64,000 nt of DNA from NCBI GenBank assembly GCA_949357655.1, contig CASHTG010000018.1:682001-746000 (forward strand), read 5' to 3'. The stretch is from Parascedosporium putredinis. Lineage: Eukaryota > Ascomycota > Sordariomycetes > Microascales > Microascaceae. Of the stretch, positions 12,051 to 25,600 are shown in pieces (within the stretch, counting starts at the first letter, position 1; each line of letters opens with the position of its first letter). Below the pieces are notes generated by a model. That model saw nothing but the letters and a program-made list of their open reading frames with translations, had not been told where the DNA came from and made no database searches. A program made the translations under genes and the position numbers.

Positions 12051-13538
12051 ATGGAGAAAGAGCTTGAGGAAGAATTTTTGAAGAAGCTTGCCGATGGCAG
12101 CATTCCCCATTCGTACGTACTCCGCACGCGACGCCGACGATTATCGATATTATCGAGAAAGTCTACTGACTCTTGCCTCTAGCGAGATATTTCCCACCCC
12201 CGATTTGTGGCCGACACTGCTCGATTCCATGATAGAACGGATAAACGAGGTTAGCACGCGCTTCCTTGCACTCCTGCGAGAGGTCACGCCTCAATCGGGA
12301 AGCTGGCTAACGGATTCGCTAGATCTCACTCAACACCTTCCCCATCCCTAAACTACCCCCACCGGCCCCGAAATGGAACCAACGGCCCGACCAAGCACTC
12401 CAGACCACCCTTCCCTCTTCCCCGCTTGAACCTCCAAGCTCATCCGCCGACGCCAACAAGGAGAATGCCGACCCCCTCGTCGAAGCCCCTTCTCAGGAGC
12501 CTCCTACCAGCGCGCCGCCCGCTACCCCGCTCTCCGACGCTGACCCTCGACTGCGCCGGACGTGTCCGGTTCCCCAAAGCCTACAACCCTTCCACCGCAA
12601 ATCCGCGAAATGGTGGACGAGATCATTGCGTCGCTCAGGACGTTTCCCACTCACCCGCCGCACACCATCCAACGGATAGCCGAGCTCGTCCTCGAGCCCG
12701 ACCGCCACTACCGCGCCGTTGCATCCTACCTCCACGCCCTCGATCGCGTCGTCCGCGTCACATCACCCTCCAACAGATACCCTCTACCCCTACCGATTGT
12801 GTCCTTTGCCAACGGCGCTGCGGACCAGGTCTCGTGGGCCAACACCACCCAGGCCAACCTCGGCACCGACGAGGCCCTCGGTGGCGCTCTTCTAACCCCC
12901 ATCCCGTGGCTCTCGCGACAGTCGGAGGATAGCCCTAGCGACCAGAGCAGCCAGTCCCGCGCCGAGCTCCGGACAGAGAGTACCGAGACCATTGATGGGC
13001 CGAACGGCATGGGAAGCATAGAGACCGTCAGCATCAGCGTCAATGGCATCCCCTCCGCCGGCGCGGGCGGCACTCTCCGCGGCATCACGCAGGGCGAGTT
13101 GCTCCGGCAGGAGCAGCGTGCGGGTGTCATCCCCACAAACCAGCTCCTCGCCGACCGCGAGTCTACCGGCGCCGAGGATGAGACAATCAACGACGCCCCC
13201 GATGACGATGACGACGACGAGACCCCCACGTTCGCGGGCCAGACGAGATTGGCGCCAGCGACCTAGGGCCCACTATTCTCACCATCAACCGCATCGACGA
13301 GGCGTCCCTTCACCCTCAGGAGATTGACGTCGAGGCCGCCGTCGGCAGAAAAATGATGCCCGAACCCCGTGATAACTCTCCAGATTCCGATGACGATGTG
13401 TCCGACTCGGGCTCCAAGCGAGGGGCTGAAGAGGACCCTGAGGGCGCTTTGATCGCTAAGAAGCCTAGAAGCGATAGCGGCGATCCCGGCGAAGCCATGG
13501 AGGGCGTCGAAGAGACCTCGGAGCCCGAAAAGCCGTAG
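12051..13538 (+). CDS. Serine/threonine protein phosphatase 4 regulatory subunit 2 (PPP4R2/Psy4)
   Basis: Predicted regulatory subunit of the PP4 phosphatase complex, which acts in recovery from DNA damage checkpoints. Exons 12051-12112, 12183-12249 and 12323-13538. The N-terminal PPP4R2 domain starts MEKELEEEFLKKLADGSI and continues EIFPTPDLWPTLLDSMIERI and TFPIPKLPPPAPKWNQRP. Later conserved blocks are REMVDEIIASLRTFP, PPHTIQRIAELVLEP, YLHALDRVVRVTS, SWANTTQANLGTDEALGG, TETIDGPNGMGS and RGITQGELLRQEQRAGV. The C-terminal tail is acidic with a possible nuclear signal (AKKPRSD). Two frame changes, repaired by one base each at 12544-12546 and 13236-13238, give exactly 449 codons including the stop. 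Both repairs fall in short G/C runs. The start has an A at -3, and the neighbouring RAD50 gene is convergent. Confidence 0.85.
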
Positions 13539-14059
13539 AGCGGTTTCTTCCAATTCTGGTCTGACCCATAACTCTGGCATGGAGGGGTTTTCGATCAAAT
13601 CCTTACTCAAAGTAGTAGGCTCTATTCATACTCATTTCTTCACTTGTTGTTCTATCGGAAATGGGGAACCTGGGGTATTCCATCTACTTGTTTCATTGGC
13701 AATGGCGCGTGCGAATCTGGGTTTACGCAAACGTTTGTGTTTCGTCTTGTTCTTTTCCTTTTTTTTTTTAGCAGGGCTTTCGAGGTGGGATTGAGGGCTA
13801 TGATGCCAGATATCAAATGAAACAATACATCTCGCTGCGTTCGACATGATACAGGTTGTGTTATTATTACATATCAACTAAGAAGCAAGTTCGGACTCGC
13901 TACCCTCAGTCTTGATCTCCGGGCCCTTTTCCATTACTGATACAAAGTCGATAACACGAGCCCTTGTTATGACAAACACAACGACCAACAGGACTGGTTT
14001 GGCGAGCAAGGAGGGCGGGACTAACCAACCAGACAGCCACTTGGTGGCCCAAAACTGAG
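13539..14059. other. Convergent intergenic region
   Basis: 521 bases between the stops of PP4-R2 and RAD50. A short T-run lies near 13760. No gene seen. Confidence 0.5.
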
Positions 14060-17000
14060 TTACAGCACCTTGGTGATGCTCTCCCTCGAGATGACGCTGT
14101 TCTGCCTATCGTCTCTTCGTACCCTGTAAAACGTGTCGCAGAAGTCACTGCACCGCATGTGTCTAAGGAAGTCCTCGTCGTGCGTGATGACGATGAGTTG
14201 GAAATTGCTCTGTGCTTGACGCGCCTTGATGATGGCGTGGAGGCTCTCAGCCAAGGATTTGATGTTGTCGCGGTCGAGGTTAGTCGTTGGCTCGTCAAGG
14301 GCGATGAGGCCGCAGTTAACGCCGAAGCTCTCAGCTAGGGCAAGCCGGATGATGATTGAAGCTAGAACTTTCTGGCCCGCACTGCACCGCCCCCTCATGT
14401 CCATCTCCGCATCTTGCTTGACCATGCATAGGCGGTAGTTGTAGTTGCGCTTGCCGGTCGACGTCTCCGCATCAGAGCGGATAAGGATCGTGTCAATATC
14501 TGTGCCCTGGTAGGTGCTCTGCCAAAGCTCGCCTGCAATACGGTTCACCTCCTCCATCTTCAGGCTGTGGTACTGCATGATGGCCTTGTCGAGCGCCGCA
14601 CTATAGCGCCCGAGATCCTCGATGGCCGCCTTGGTGGTCTCGACTTTGATGTGGGACTCGCGGTATTTGCGTGCCGCATCCTTATAGTCCATCTCCCACT
14701 CCTGAAGAAGCCTCCCAAGCTCCTCATCTTTCGTCTTCATGCTGCCCATGATGGAACCGCGCTCGGCTAAAAGCTTGTTGTAGTGGCTCTCATACGACCT
14801 CGCCTCTGCTACTAGGCGTTCATAATCCTCATCCGCGTTCCGCGACTCCAGCTCCACAATGTCTTTGCGGAGACTATCCAGAACCCGGAGATTCTTTCGA
14901 TAATTGATATTATCCCCAATATTCTTCTTTTTCGGTCTCCGTTATCGATATCCTGCTTGAGTTTATTCGCCCTCGTGGTTACATCGGCGATGTCCTTCTC
15001 TACGTCTGCAATCGCCTTCTCCAAGGCAGCGATGGCGCGCTGGTTGGAGGTGAGGTTTGAGTCTCCACCACGCTCGGCATAATCCTGAATATCAGATTCT
15101 ACCAGCCGAAGCTCGCTGATGGTGCTAGCAACCGCGTCACGCTCTTCGGCAACGGCTTGTTCTCGGACTCGCCCTTGCTGAATAGTATCATCCCGCAGGG
15201 TTCGGGCTTCGATCATCTCGGGCTCCAGGGCCTCTAGATCCTCGTTGGCTCGTTGAATCGACTCCCGTTGTTGGGCGTGTTCTTCTTTCAGCGTTTGGAT
15301 CTGATTGAGGAAGTCCGATTTGCGTTCGAGTTGACGCGCGGCATTGTTCGTCTTGTTTCGCAGCTCGCTCTTCTCGAGCTCGAGGGCATTGAGCTGGTCC
15401 CGCGCTCTCTGCTTGTCTGCCGTAATCTTGGCCAGTTTGTTCTTGATCACGCGCATTTTCTCGCTACAGCCAGATTGTAGCTCGTGGATCTCGTCGGCAC
15501 TCCTCGTAGCCATTCCAGAGGACTGCTGAGATGTGATCCTCTCGATTTGATTTTCGGAATCCCTGATATCGCGCAGGATCTGGCTAATAGTGAGGACAGT
15601 TTCATTCAGGTTCTCCACCTCGCGGAGCTTCTCTTCCTCGAGAGCAGCAGCTTCGGACAGGGCCTCAAACTGCCTTTCGTGACCTTCGCATTCTGACTCG
15701 ATCTCTTGGCGCTCTTTCTTCGCGGCTGGCAGCTCCTCAGTCAAGCGCTTATAGGTGTCATACTGCGATCTCAAACCCCGGAGGGCATCGAGAATCGCGC
15801 TTGACTCTTCAAGTTCCTTTTCCGATTCCTCCTTCTCCTTGGGGTTAAGCTTCTCCTTGATCTTCTTCTCCATGCGCGACTTGAATGCAGCTTGGCCCGC
15901 GTCGAAGGGCCGCTCGCAAAGTCGACACGCACCCTTCTTGTTTAAAGTGTTCTGGCACTGACCATAGTACTGCGCTAAAGCGTCCCACAGGCTAATCTCC
16001 GTACGGCTCTCTTCAACCTTCTCCTCATAATGAGACACCTCACCAGGATAATCTTCTGCAGTCCCGGCATCCTCATTGACGGTAAGGAGATAATCGTACA
16101 CGGCTTTCTCGCATCTTTCTGCCTCTTGCTTCTTGCTTTGCTCGTTAGCTGTAGCCGTCTTGAATTTGTACGTCAAACTTTGTAGTTTGTCTCGAACGTG
16201 ATCCCTTTGTTGACGAGCCTGCGAAGTGACCTTTGTCTGGCACCTAACTGCTTCTTGAAATTTACCCTCGAGGGTAGCAGAAGACCAATCTGTGCCGATC
16301 GCAGCGTCGAGTTTGCCCTTCGCGGTATCCACTCGGATGTCGAGCTTCCGCTTCCGGTCAGCAAGCTCCCCTTTACGCAAGTCCAGTTGCGCGCGCTCGG
16401 ATGCAAGCCGTGTGCACTCTACCAGCTCCCTACCCAGCCGCTCGCTCTCGGCCTCTAAACTCCAAAGCACTTCGTTCTCCTGCTGGATCTGGGAATCGAA
16501 TCCAGACCTCTCAAAATCAGCCTGAACTTTTGGAGCCTTTCCCCACATCCTTAAGTTGTCCATCAAGCAGAGCTTTCGAGCCTTCGTCAACATCAAGAAG
16601 CCTCACGTCGTTTTTTAGGACATCTGTGCGCTTTTCAATAGCACCTATGCGTTGTTTTGCGGAGACGCGGTCTTGAGTCCGAGCGGACTTGCGACTTTCT
16701 AGGGACGATATAGTCGAGTTCAGCTTGTTGACGTCCTTCGAGTTTTGCTTCTGGACACGATCAAGGTCACGCCTCTTGTCAGCGAGGAGTTTCTGCAGCC
16801 TCTCATGGAAAGATTTCACTTGGACATCGCTCAATTCCCCGTCAAACCCGCGGAAGTCATACTGATCCGCCGCCGTGTGAATCATGTCCAAGCGGGTGAC
16901 GAGCTGACGCTCGTGCTTTTCCTTGTCCGATTGCAACTTTCCCTGTTCCGCAAGTTGCCTAGAGAGTTCCCTCCTAGACTTCGTGAGATCTTGCTGATAA

Positions 17001-18065
17001 GTGGAGTATTGAGCACGACTTTCGTCAGCCTCTGCCTGATAGCGAGCCATCCGCTCCTCGTACTGCGAGAGGGCTGTCTCCAACCACTCGTCGTTTTCGG
17101 TGAGCTCCTCAATGGTAGACTTGAGCTCGGAAACAGCATCCTGTCGGTACTCCAGTTGGTCACGTTTGTTCTTGAGGTCCTGAACAATACTCAGATAACT
17201 GTTCGCCTGTTGGTGTTTTTGGCGAATCATATCCTGTATCTCAGCCATCTCTTCCGAGATGGTCCTACATTGTTCCCTAGCTTCCTCTATCTCGGCTTGG
17301 AGGGCCCGAGATCGCCTCTCAGCTCGATCTCCCTTTTCTTTGTTCGTTTTATCTTGGTCCTCAAAGATCTTGAGCTTCGCCAACTCTTCTCCTTGTTTCT
17401 TCCGGAGAACCTTTAAGTTATCAATGGCCTTTGTATACTTGAGGGCTTCAAAATCTCGTCGAATCGTTTCTTCAACACTGAAGGCTCGCTCATGGGCCAT
17501 AGTGACTCGTCTTGATGACAAAATATGACAGCATCCAGGATTGCTGGTGAAACCCCAAGATATTTGGGTACGTCCTCGTCCAGAGCAGCAACACGAGTAG
17601 ATATGACGGTTTTCTCCCCATTGTTCATAATATTAAGCGAGCCCTCGAGGGTTTTCATCGACCGTGCGGTTTTTTTCACGGTGAGTTGTAGATTTCTTGT
17701 GACAACATATTTTGAGCCGACTGCTGATTTGAAGGACAGTTTTACTTGTGCTAAAACCTCCTTCTCGCCACAAATCTAATAGTGATCAAGCCCGTTAGCC
17801 TCGGGGTGGGGCAGATTGGAAGGTGTATAAGAGCTTTGGGATGGTTCAACAGCCATACCTTGGGATCATGGATGAAAGCGCCCCCTTTCGAGTTTGGGGG
17901 TTGCTCGCCTGTCGTAGCATACTTAAGACATTCAATCACGGTGGTCTTTCCTGAGCCGTTATAACCAACGATAAGAGTTAGAGGGCTATTAAATTGTATT
18001 GTCTCTCGCGTGTTAGGGGCGAAAGAGCGAATGCCCTGGATTGAAAGCTTGTCGATCTTGGACAT
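14060..18065 (-). CDS. RAD50: DNA repair ATPase RAD50 (MRN/MRX complex)
   Basis: Structural-maintenance-type ATPase that tethers DNA ends with Mre11 and Nbs1/Xrs2 in double-strand break repair and telomere maintenance. Two exons: 18065-17859 and 17775-14060. The N-terminus is [17 protein letters not shown], with Walker [10 protein letters not shown], and later [16 protein letters not shown] (the Q-loop region). A long coiled coil follows, with the zinc hook CRLCERPF in its middle. The C-terminal lobe has the ABC signature [18 protein letters not shown], Walker [13 protein letters not shown] and the H-loop THDEDFL. The frame breaks at runs 17450-17453 and 14928-14932 (one base missing each) and within 16528-16544 (net one base extra, or two missing). 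With these allowed, the CDS is 1308 or 1309 codons, the normal length. All catalytic motifs are intact, so I read it as a functional gene with sequence errors. Confidence 0.93.
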
Positions 18066-20902
18066 GTCGGAGGGGACGGGATTGCCCTTCCGTAATATTA
18101 CCCCAAAATGAGCTTCTCTAAACCGAGGACTGTTGGGTCGGAGGAATGCAAGGCAGCATCTACTTGAAAGTTTACTCCCAATGGAATTCCTAGACAAAAG
18201 GAAGATGTGGGCGACGTGGGATGTGAAGATGTGTGAAGACGGCTCACATTCGTGAAGAGCTGAACGGGAACTTCCGTCAACGCGGTAAAAGGCTAGTCAG
18301 ACGCGTCGTTCCAGGCAGCAGGTCGTCTCTTCTTCCAAACCCCACCACTCCATTGTTAGAGCTCGCACGTTACAGAAGCCCAGGCCCTGGCGGTGTGGTT
18401 GATTAGTCATCTACCCGGGCTGTGGAAGCTTAGGGCCACAGGCTGGCACTCCTCACGCCCCGCCACCACCTCATCATCCCTTCTTTCACCACCCAACGCC
18501 ATAAAGCTAAAAGCTGCGCTAGACAGTGCATTCCGTCATGAAGGGTGGATCAGTTTTGGATGGAGAATGGAGCTTCCCTTTCCCCTGGTGTCAGCTTCGT
18601 CAGAAACTGGTAAGCTAGGATTGCATGCTTAGCATGCAGTATGCAGAAAAGAGCAGAGAACAACGATGGCGTTGAGGGCGACCCGGAAGCTGGGCCAATT
18701 CAGCCTTGACCGGGTAAGGCTTAACGCTGACCCTCCGAAGGCTAACGCTCCTGGAATGCCAGATGGGTTTGTCAATTCGAATCCATTCCCTCATTGATAT
18801 CATCTCTGTGGGAACAGGGACTGTGCACGATAGGCTTGCCTCTAGCTATTGGGGGCCAATGTTAATAATATCTTACATCTCACAGGGGCAAGCTAGTTTT
18901 GTGGCGGTGTATCGGCCTTCCTTTCACTCGACCTCTTCAAACCTTGCCCATGGTCAACCGAAAAAGGGAAAAGGAGAAAAAGGAATAAAACAAATATTAT
19001 CTGGCAGGGGAGGGCTTCAAGAAAAGCAAGAGCTCGGCGTTAAGATGCACATGTACAGGTAGGTTCTCTCGCATTTTGGTCACGCTGTGTCCAGGGTGCA
19101 TCCTGAACGGACCCGTGTACCTGGCATTGTTGAGGGCCAGAAAAGAAAGCGTTGTAGCCAGCGGTCTTCAGGCATCCGAGAAAAAAAGAAAGAAAAAAGC
19201 TTGAGGGGGAAAACGAGGGGGGAAACAAAGGAGCCACTCTGTGTGTGCAGATATGCACGACGAGAGTGCTAACGATCGGCGAATGGAAGAGGCACCTTTT
19301 CGTATTGGCGTTGACCCTGAGAGCCCGTTTCGTACCTAACTCGCACACCGGTTTGGTGAAGAGAACCCAAGCGGGTCGGGGCCGTCATATCAATCCATTG
19401 TCGATCAATTCCTTGGTTCTTAAAAACAGTGGCACCTGCAACCTGCATCGATACCCACTCCTGCGCTCTTTGAGGAGGAGGGTACACTACAGACTTCAAA
19501 TATGTTTCCGAGGGCCTTCTCCGAGTAACGTTGGCAGACACACTAAGCCCGTATACCCAAAGAATTGATGAATTGGATGGGACGGTTTGGCCGTTGCGGT
19601 CAACGTACTCCATATTACCTGTGATGCGTGTTCTATGCTGTAAGTGGTGAGCTGAAGACAGTCGTTGATCCCATTGTAGCAGGACACCCTACCAGGGACA
19701 GACCGCCTAGGATGACTGCACCCAATTGCAAAATATTAATGAATGCTGGTCCTGGGGTTTTGGGCTCACTAACGCCCAGCACGGCTAGCCCAGACAATGA
19801 TCAATATGTGGAGTTCGCACTGGCAGCTGTTTTCTTTCGTTTTCTTTTTCTTTTCTTTTCTTTTTTTTTTTTGAAGAAAAGGGGGGCTATGACGTCGTCG
19901 TACATCGTCATCAGTCCACGCCACAGACTCTGGGTACCTGTCGTGCAGCGTTGAGAACTTCTAGATAGATCCATGTCAAGCTTCAGAATAGCGAAATTTG
20001 TTTAAATGCCAGCCTCCAGTCCGCAATTGCCCATCTCCAAAATATCGTTATTTCCCCCAGTCCTGACTCTCACTTCCTAAATCTCACGACGCGCAGCGGA
20101 GCCACCGCCGCCAACACATAAACCACCCCCAACCGAGCTCTGCATTGGGGCATCGCACCCCCTCGTCTTGCACTTGCCATCTTCGTAAAGTTAGAATTAG
20201 CCGTCACACTGATTATACGTTGATTTTCTCATTTCTCAAGTGCGAGCTCCTTCACGTCAACCCATTTGATCTTATCGACCTTCTAATAACCCCTCCGCCC
20301 CACCTGCCCTTGACCCTTTCGAGAGTCCCTTCCTTCCCCCACCCGCCCACCCACACACACCCTCTTCCCCAAGCTTAATTCGAGGGTTGCCAACCGCCAG
20401 CTGAAGGGCTCAACTATCCCCGCACCCCATCATTAAAAGTCGCCAGCACCCCTCGCCTAGCCTAGGGTTCAACATCGCATCGTCGAAGCCAAACCAAAAA
20501 AATCCTACTCTTCCTCCGCTCTATCGACATTGCGCCGTAATTGTCCGGTTTACTATCTCACTTCAGCTTTCCTTTGTTCTCTTACACTTTTTTTTGTTCT
20601 TGCTGCTTTCTTCCTCTTTTCCTTCATCGCTCCAGCGGCCTTTCGTACTCTCTTCAATTCAGCTGTTCGACTTTGCGTCCCCATCACCGCTCACCTCGCC
20701 TATTTTTGCTCACTCAAGAACCCCGGGCCCTTCCTTTGATTGGCAATGTTGCCCGAGTATATAACTTGCCCCCTTTTCAAACAACCCCACGTCTTGTTTT
20801 CAATTTTCCCTTGCAAAGGAGCGTATAAAAGGCGGCGGCCTCCAGCTCGCTCCTTGGCTCCTCATCCCTGGCCAGAGGTCAGGACGCTAGTGTGTGTCAA
20901 CG
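18066..20902. other. Divergent intergenic region between RAD50 and WC-2
   Basis: About 2.8 kb. The part next to WC-2 (20,000-20,900) is strongly C/T-rich and probably a long promoter/5' UTR, with several upstream ATGs. A 114-codon open frame on the minus strand (19269-19613) has no recognisable features. No RNA gene seen. Confidence 0.45.
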
Positions 20903-22621
20903 ATGTCTCAAGGCGAGCCTCCTCCGCAGAACAACTTTCATTATGGCTACCAAGGCTTGGATTTTAATTCCTTCCATAATATGGGAGTCAATCCAGTACG
21001 TTATCTTCCTCGAAGTTCCATCCTTAACCAGGTTCGCTGGCCATCTTGTACCAACTTGAAGCCTACACCATGTGAGACGCTAACATACCGCCAAAGCTCC
21101 CACCAACGGCAGATGGAAGTGACAACATGGACATGATGGCATTTTTAACAATCCCTTCCTTAGCGCACCACTTGAAGCCATGCCCATGCCAATGGACTAC
21201 TTAGATACCCCTGATCCCAATGCTCTTCTTCATCACTTCCCGGTCATGGGGGCGCCATTAATGTCGCAAAGCAACCACATGCACATGGATCATGGACATG
21301 GACAAGCACCCATGGCTCAGCATGACGCCCACAATCCGCTCACTACCGCCCCGATGGGTTCATTTCTCCCGAACTCTCTATCTACAGCCCCCGCTTCCGT
21401 TCCCGCTACCGCGTCCGCCTCTCAAGTTCCCCCTCGACCCTCCCATACGGCGGCGGCGGCGGCAGTAGCAGTGGCGCTACAACAGATTTTACGAAGAGAC
21501 GGAATTGGCCAGCCAAACTCGTGGATGAGATGAAGGATTTGCTTCAAATTCTAAACGGGGATGGTCGAATCAAGTACGTTTCGGCCAGCGTCACCCCCTC
21601 CTGGGGTACCAGCCTAAGGAGCTGGTGGATCATTTCATCAAAGATTTTGTACACCCGGACGACGTGGGACTTGTATTGGCGGAGATGAATGAATCCATCG
21701 CCACTGGCGAGTCTATGCGCATCTTTTACCGGTTCAAGCGGAAAGATGGCACCTATGTCATCTTCGAAGCCGTGGGCCACGCCCATATCGCTGCCCCAAG
21801 ATTCGCCCCGAATCCCCTCAACAGGTCACCGTTCTGTCAGGCCGTCTTTGTTATGTCTCGTCCGTACCCAACAAAAAGTTCCGGCTTACTCGATAGCTTC
21901 CTTGAACACAAGATGGAGAATGACCGGCTCAGAAGGAGGATAGCAGAACTACGCGCCGAAGAAGATGCTGAGGAGGCTGAATCGCAGCGGCAGTGGAAGC
22001 AACGACGCAATAGTAGCAGGTCGGAGCTCTCCCACTCAGAAGATTCGAGGACAATGGCATCATCTTCCGTCAGCGGAACGCCGTACGCCCAAGGTGGCAT
22101 TCACCATGGGCTGATGGCCCCGCCGGATAAACCCCAGAGCGGAGCTCTTACAAGAGAAAATCTTGAGGGCGCCGCAGGCAGCCATTCTGATTCCTTGAGA
22201 GATAAAATGGCTAGATACGAGAGCGGTTCCCGTGGGAAGGCGGTCGAGATGCTCACTGGACTGAAATACGTCGATGGTGAGCGGAGGGCTGGTCCGGCAA
22301 ACAGTCGGGCGAGCCCACAGCTAATCACGGGAGATGCTGGGATTGCCATTCCCATCGGCCGTGAATCCCGTTCGGGTGACAAAAAAGAAGCAAAAGTTGG
22401 TCGAAGAATATGTCTGCACAGACTGTGGTTAGTACACCCTTCCCTCAGATATACAAAACAGTATACTCTAACAATTAAAACTTAGGGACACTCGAATCGC
22501 CCGAGTGGCGGAAAGGGCCCAACGGGCCGAAGACGCTTTGCAATGCCTGCGGGCTTCGCTGGGCAAAAAAGAGAAGAAGAAGCAACTATCCAACTCAACA
22601 AACGCGACTATCACAGGTTAG
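20903..22621 (+). CDS. wc-2: White-collar-2-type GATA/PAS blue-light regulator
   Basis: Predicted partner of the WC-1 photoreceptor in the white-collar complex, which drives light-induced and clock genes in the nucleus. Exons 20903-20995, 21097-22427 and 22486-22621. The order matches Neurospora WC-2: a Pro/His-rich N-terminus, then [19 protein letters not shown] and a PAS domain ([38 protein letters not shown]). Next come [34 protein letters not shown] and [13 protein letters not shown] single C-terminal GATA zinc finger ([18 protein letters not shown] ... [14 protein letters not shown]) ends the protein; its CX2C pairs are complete and it spans intron 2. Five frame breaks sit in runs at 21138-21139, 21429-21433, 21594-21598, 22381-22386 and 22565-22570. 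Allowing for them gives 521 codons. No other gene family combines this PAS-GATA order and these linkers. Confidence 0.92.
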
Positions 22622-25600
22622 CGGAAGATGGCCACACCACATTCAGAAATGCGACAGAGCATAACGCCGAGCCACTACCTACCTTTTTCTTCTGCTTCCT
22701 CTAGCAGGCTCCTTCAGGCGTAATTATTTCGGGGTCCCCTTATCCTCCTTTTTTTCACCCCAGAAAATCATTGCAGGGGTTTTTTCTTCTTTTTAGGGCG
22801 TCGGGGGCATAGGGTAACGTAACGACCAATGGTTTCAGCAACTCTTTCATCAATATGCGCATTTAGAAACGGCAGCAGAGACCACGATGGCTACGACTTC
22901 ATTTCACTGTACAATGCAACAATTATACATTTCATCTCATTCCCTCCAACTATTGCCTTTACTCATTCCCTTTCTCACCAACCCGTTCTTGTCACGGCTA
23001 ATACTGAAGAAACGGCGGTGCCGTTCTTTGACTTAGAATGTCCTTGACCATACTTCAGTTTCAATGGCCCTCTTTCTTTGAATATCTCTAGATATATATA
23101 TACATATATATCTAGATATCCTGCCGGCCAAGGACTTCTCGCATCTCGAGTTCTCTTTTCCTCCATTCATCATTTTTTGATCTGTTGACACCTTTGTCGG
23201 TTTCAATTAGAAGCGAGCAACAATTACGGGAAACAAAGGGCTTATGATAATGGCGGCGCGGGATGTTTTATCACATTTCTCCATGTGTTTACCCCTGTCC
23301 TACATTGGTGTGATTTTGTCTTTTCTTTTTTCTTTTTACGTTTTACATTTTACAGTACGGCGCCTTTTCATGGGAGGGAGGAAAGGTTTATTTCGTTTTC
23401 TTTTCTTTGGTTAGGTTTAAAAGCACCATTGGATATACTAGGGTCCTAGAGTACACGCGGTTAGGATCATGGGTTGGAGTCAATGCTATTTCGTCTTTCT
23501 AGCCTCATTCTAGTATCAACGCAAATAAGATTTTAACTATCACATATGTTTCTCCTTTTCAACCTGAGTAAAGAGTCAAGGCACCACATAATGGGCGCTA
23601 TTTGGGTGAGGTTCATGGCTATTGTCAGGTTCAATGGGTAGTGAGGGGCAAGGCCCCACAGCTGCGGAATGGAACGGTTCAATGTTGCGATAAGGGGGTC
23701 TTGGAGCTTCGACGCCTACGTCATCTCTCAGAAGCTCGGTCCCTCCCAAACCGAAAATTGATATTATTGGAATGATGGAAATCCACATTTATTGTAGGAA
23801 TGCATGGGAATGTGCGGATCCTCCCTTTGTCACAAATTCTTTTGGAGTGGGGGTGCAAGTAGGATTGCGGAAAGCTCGAAAACCCCCGATGACGTAAGAG
23901 GAGCAGTGTTAAAAGTCTGGTGTTAGCTATGCAATATAGCCCCTTCATCCCCGAGGAGGACAAGCGGAGTGTGGGCTTGGTGAGACCTGCGAACGGTAGA
24001 GGAGGAAGGAGAAGCCTGGTTACCGTACGTTTGTTTGGCCGCGTAAAATAATACATCCATCATGGATTGATCTACCAGCAAGAATATATTATAGCTTGAG
24101 GCGTCTTCAGATGGATCAAGCGGATCTATTGGTGGCTTTCTGGCGACCCATCGCAAGTGAACCGTAAACGACGTGCCCTCATTATTTTACGAAAAGAACT
24201 CGCAAGACGGCCGTTGGAGTGCTTGAAGATGAGAAAGAAATGGGACGACACAATAACCCCCTTGATAAATACTTCTAAGGCGATATAGATGTACGGCCTT
24301 CTGCTTTCGGAGACCGATGGCCGAGTGACTGAGAGACCTAAAATGAGTTTTGCTGTATCATGTGCGGGAGGTGCCCAAAGTCTTGTCCAACAGCTTGCGG
24401 GCCTGAGCTAGTCGTAAAGTGTGGTGGATGGATCTATCGATGGATGAGACGAGCTTGACGAGGTCCCGGGTCCATTGGTGGCAGATCCACTGATCCGTGC
24501 GACTCGGACCATAATAATAATTAGATCAATTTCTATTCAACTCCTTCGGTAGAGCCACAACCCTGACTACGGACGGTGGGATGAAGGGTCTGGGTGGGGT
24601 TTGCCGTTACCCTCCATTCTAGGTTCCACATACCGATCACAGTGCAAAGCTTCAACCAGCTTCAGCTCATCCTGGATTGAATGGATGGTTGATGGATACA
24701 TCCTGGACGGATGTTCCTCGCTAGATCACTATACCCACACATAACTATAACACTGCCAGCGCCCCACTTCGGCTTTTTGGGCGGGACGTCATCGGCCTGC
24801 TAGGTGGTATTCCTTTTGAGAGATTTCCTCCATTCGTGCCGACAGGTGTATTAGGGGCAAACCTGGATGGCTTGTGACCGGGAACCACCACCACATAATG
24901 CAGCTATATCGACTGGGAGAACGATTTCATGACCGAGCACCCTAAGGACGTCTTGAGTATGCTCTAAGCTCCTCCTCGGCTCCTTCCCGGACCTAACACG
25001 AATGAAACCGTGGGAGGAGGATCGGGACTGGGAAGAAGAGGGGTGTGCTTGGCTGCAGCTGGTGCAACAGCAGAATATCAAAGTGCGCCTTTCGTGCTGA
25101 GACCTCCGGGGCCCTTGAGTGCGTGTTTTCGTTGGCCACCTCGCATTCGTGGCCAAGGAGACCCAGGCAAACATGGCTTGACATCTGTTCATACTCTTCT
25201 ATCTGTATACCCCTAGCCCTTGCATCTAGAAGTATGTGGAAACTATGCCTAAGCCTGCGGACGCTGAGGGCCCTTGTACTCGGATCTAAGGCTATGCTGG
25301 GATTTAAATCCGGCAGGTGATAGGAAGCGATAATATCTTCGGCCCGGTTGGTGATGTGGGGTGGCGTGAGACAAAGGGCCGCTGGACTAGAGAGATAGAG
25401 GGTGCATTATCGAGACAACTGCTGCTGAAATTCCGCTGTCAACGCTGGGGGAGGAGGGTTCGCACTATCGCCTTTACTTACCTAACCTCAGTTGAAAGCC
25501 ACATTGGTGGCTGCGTCATGGACTAGCAACGGAGGAAAGAGGGGCCTGCCTCATACCTGCCTGTTGTACTTTGTAGATGACCTCCTGCTACTGCTGTACA

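Noticed and set aside
14060..17679. Programmed ribosomal frameshifting in RAD50 and others
   Set aside because: The breaks are numerous, in different runs and genes, without a common slippery heptamer or downstream structure, and mostly need an added base; sequence error is simpler.
19269..19613. 114-codon minus-strand frame between RAD50 and WC-2
   Set aside because: No conserved features, and it overlaps an open frame on the other strand.
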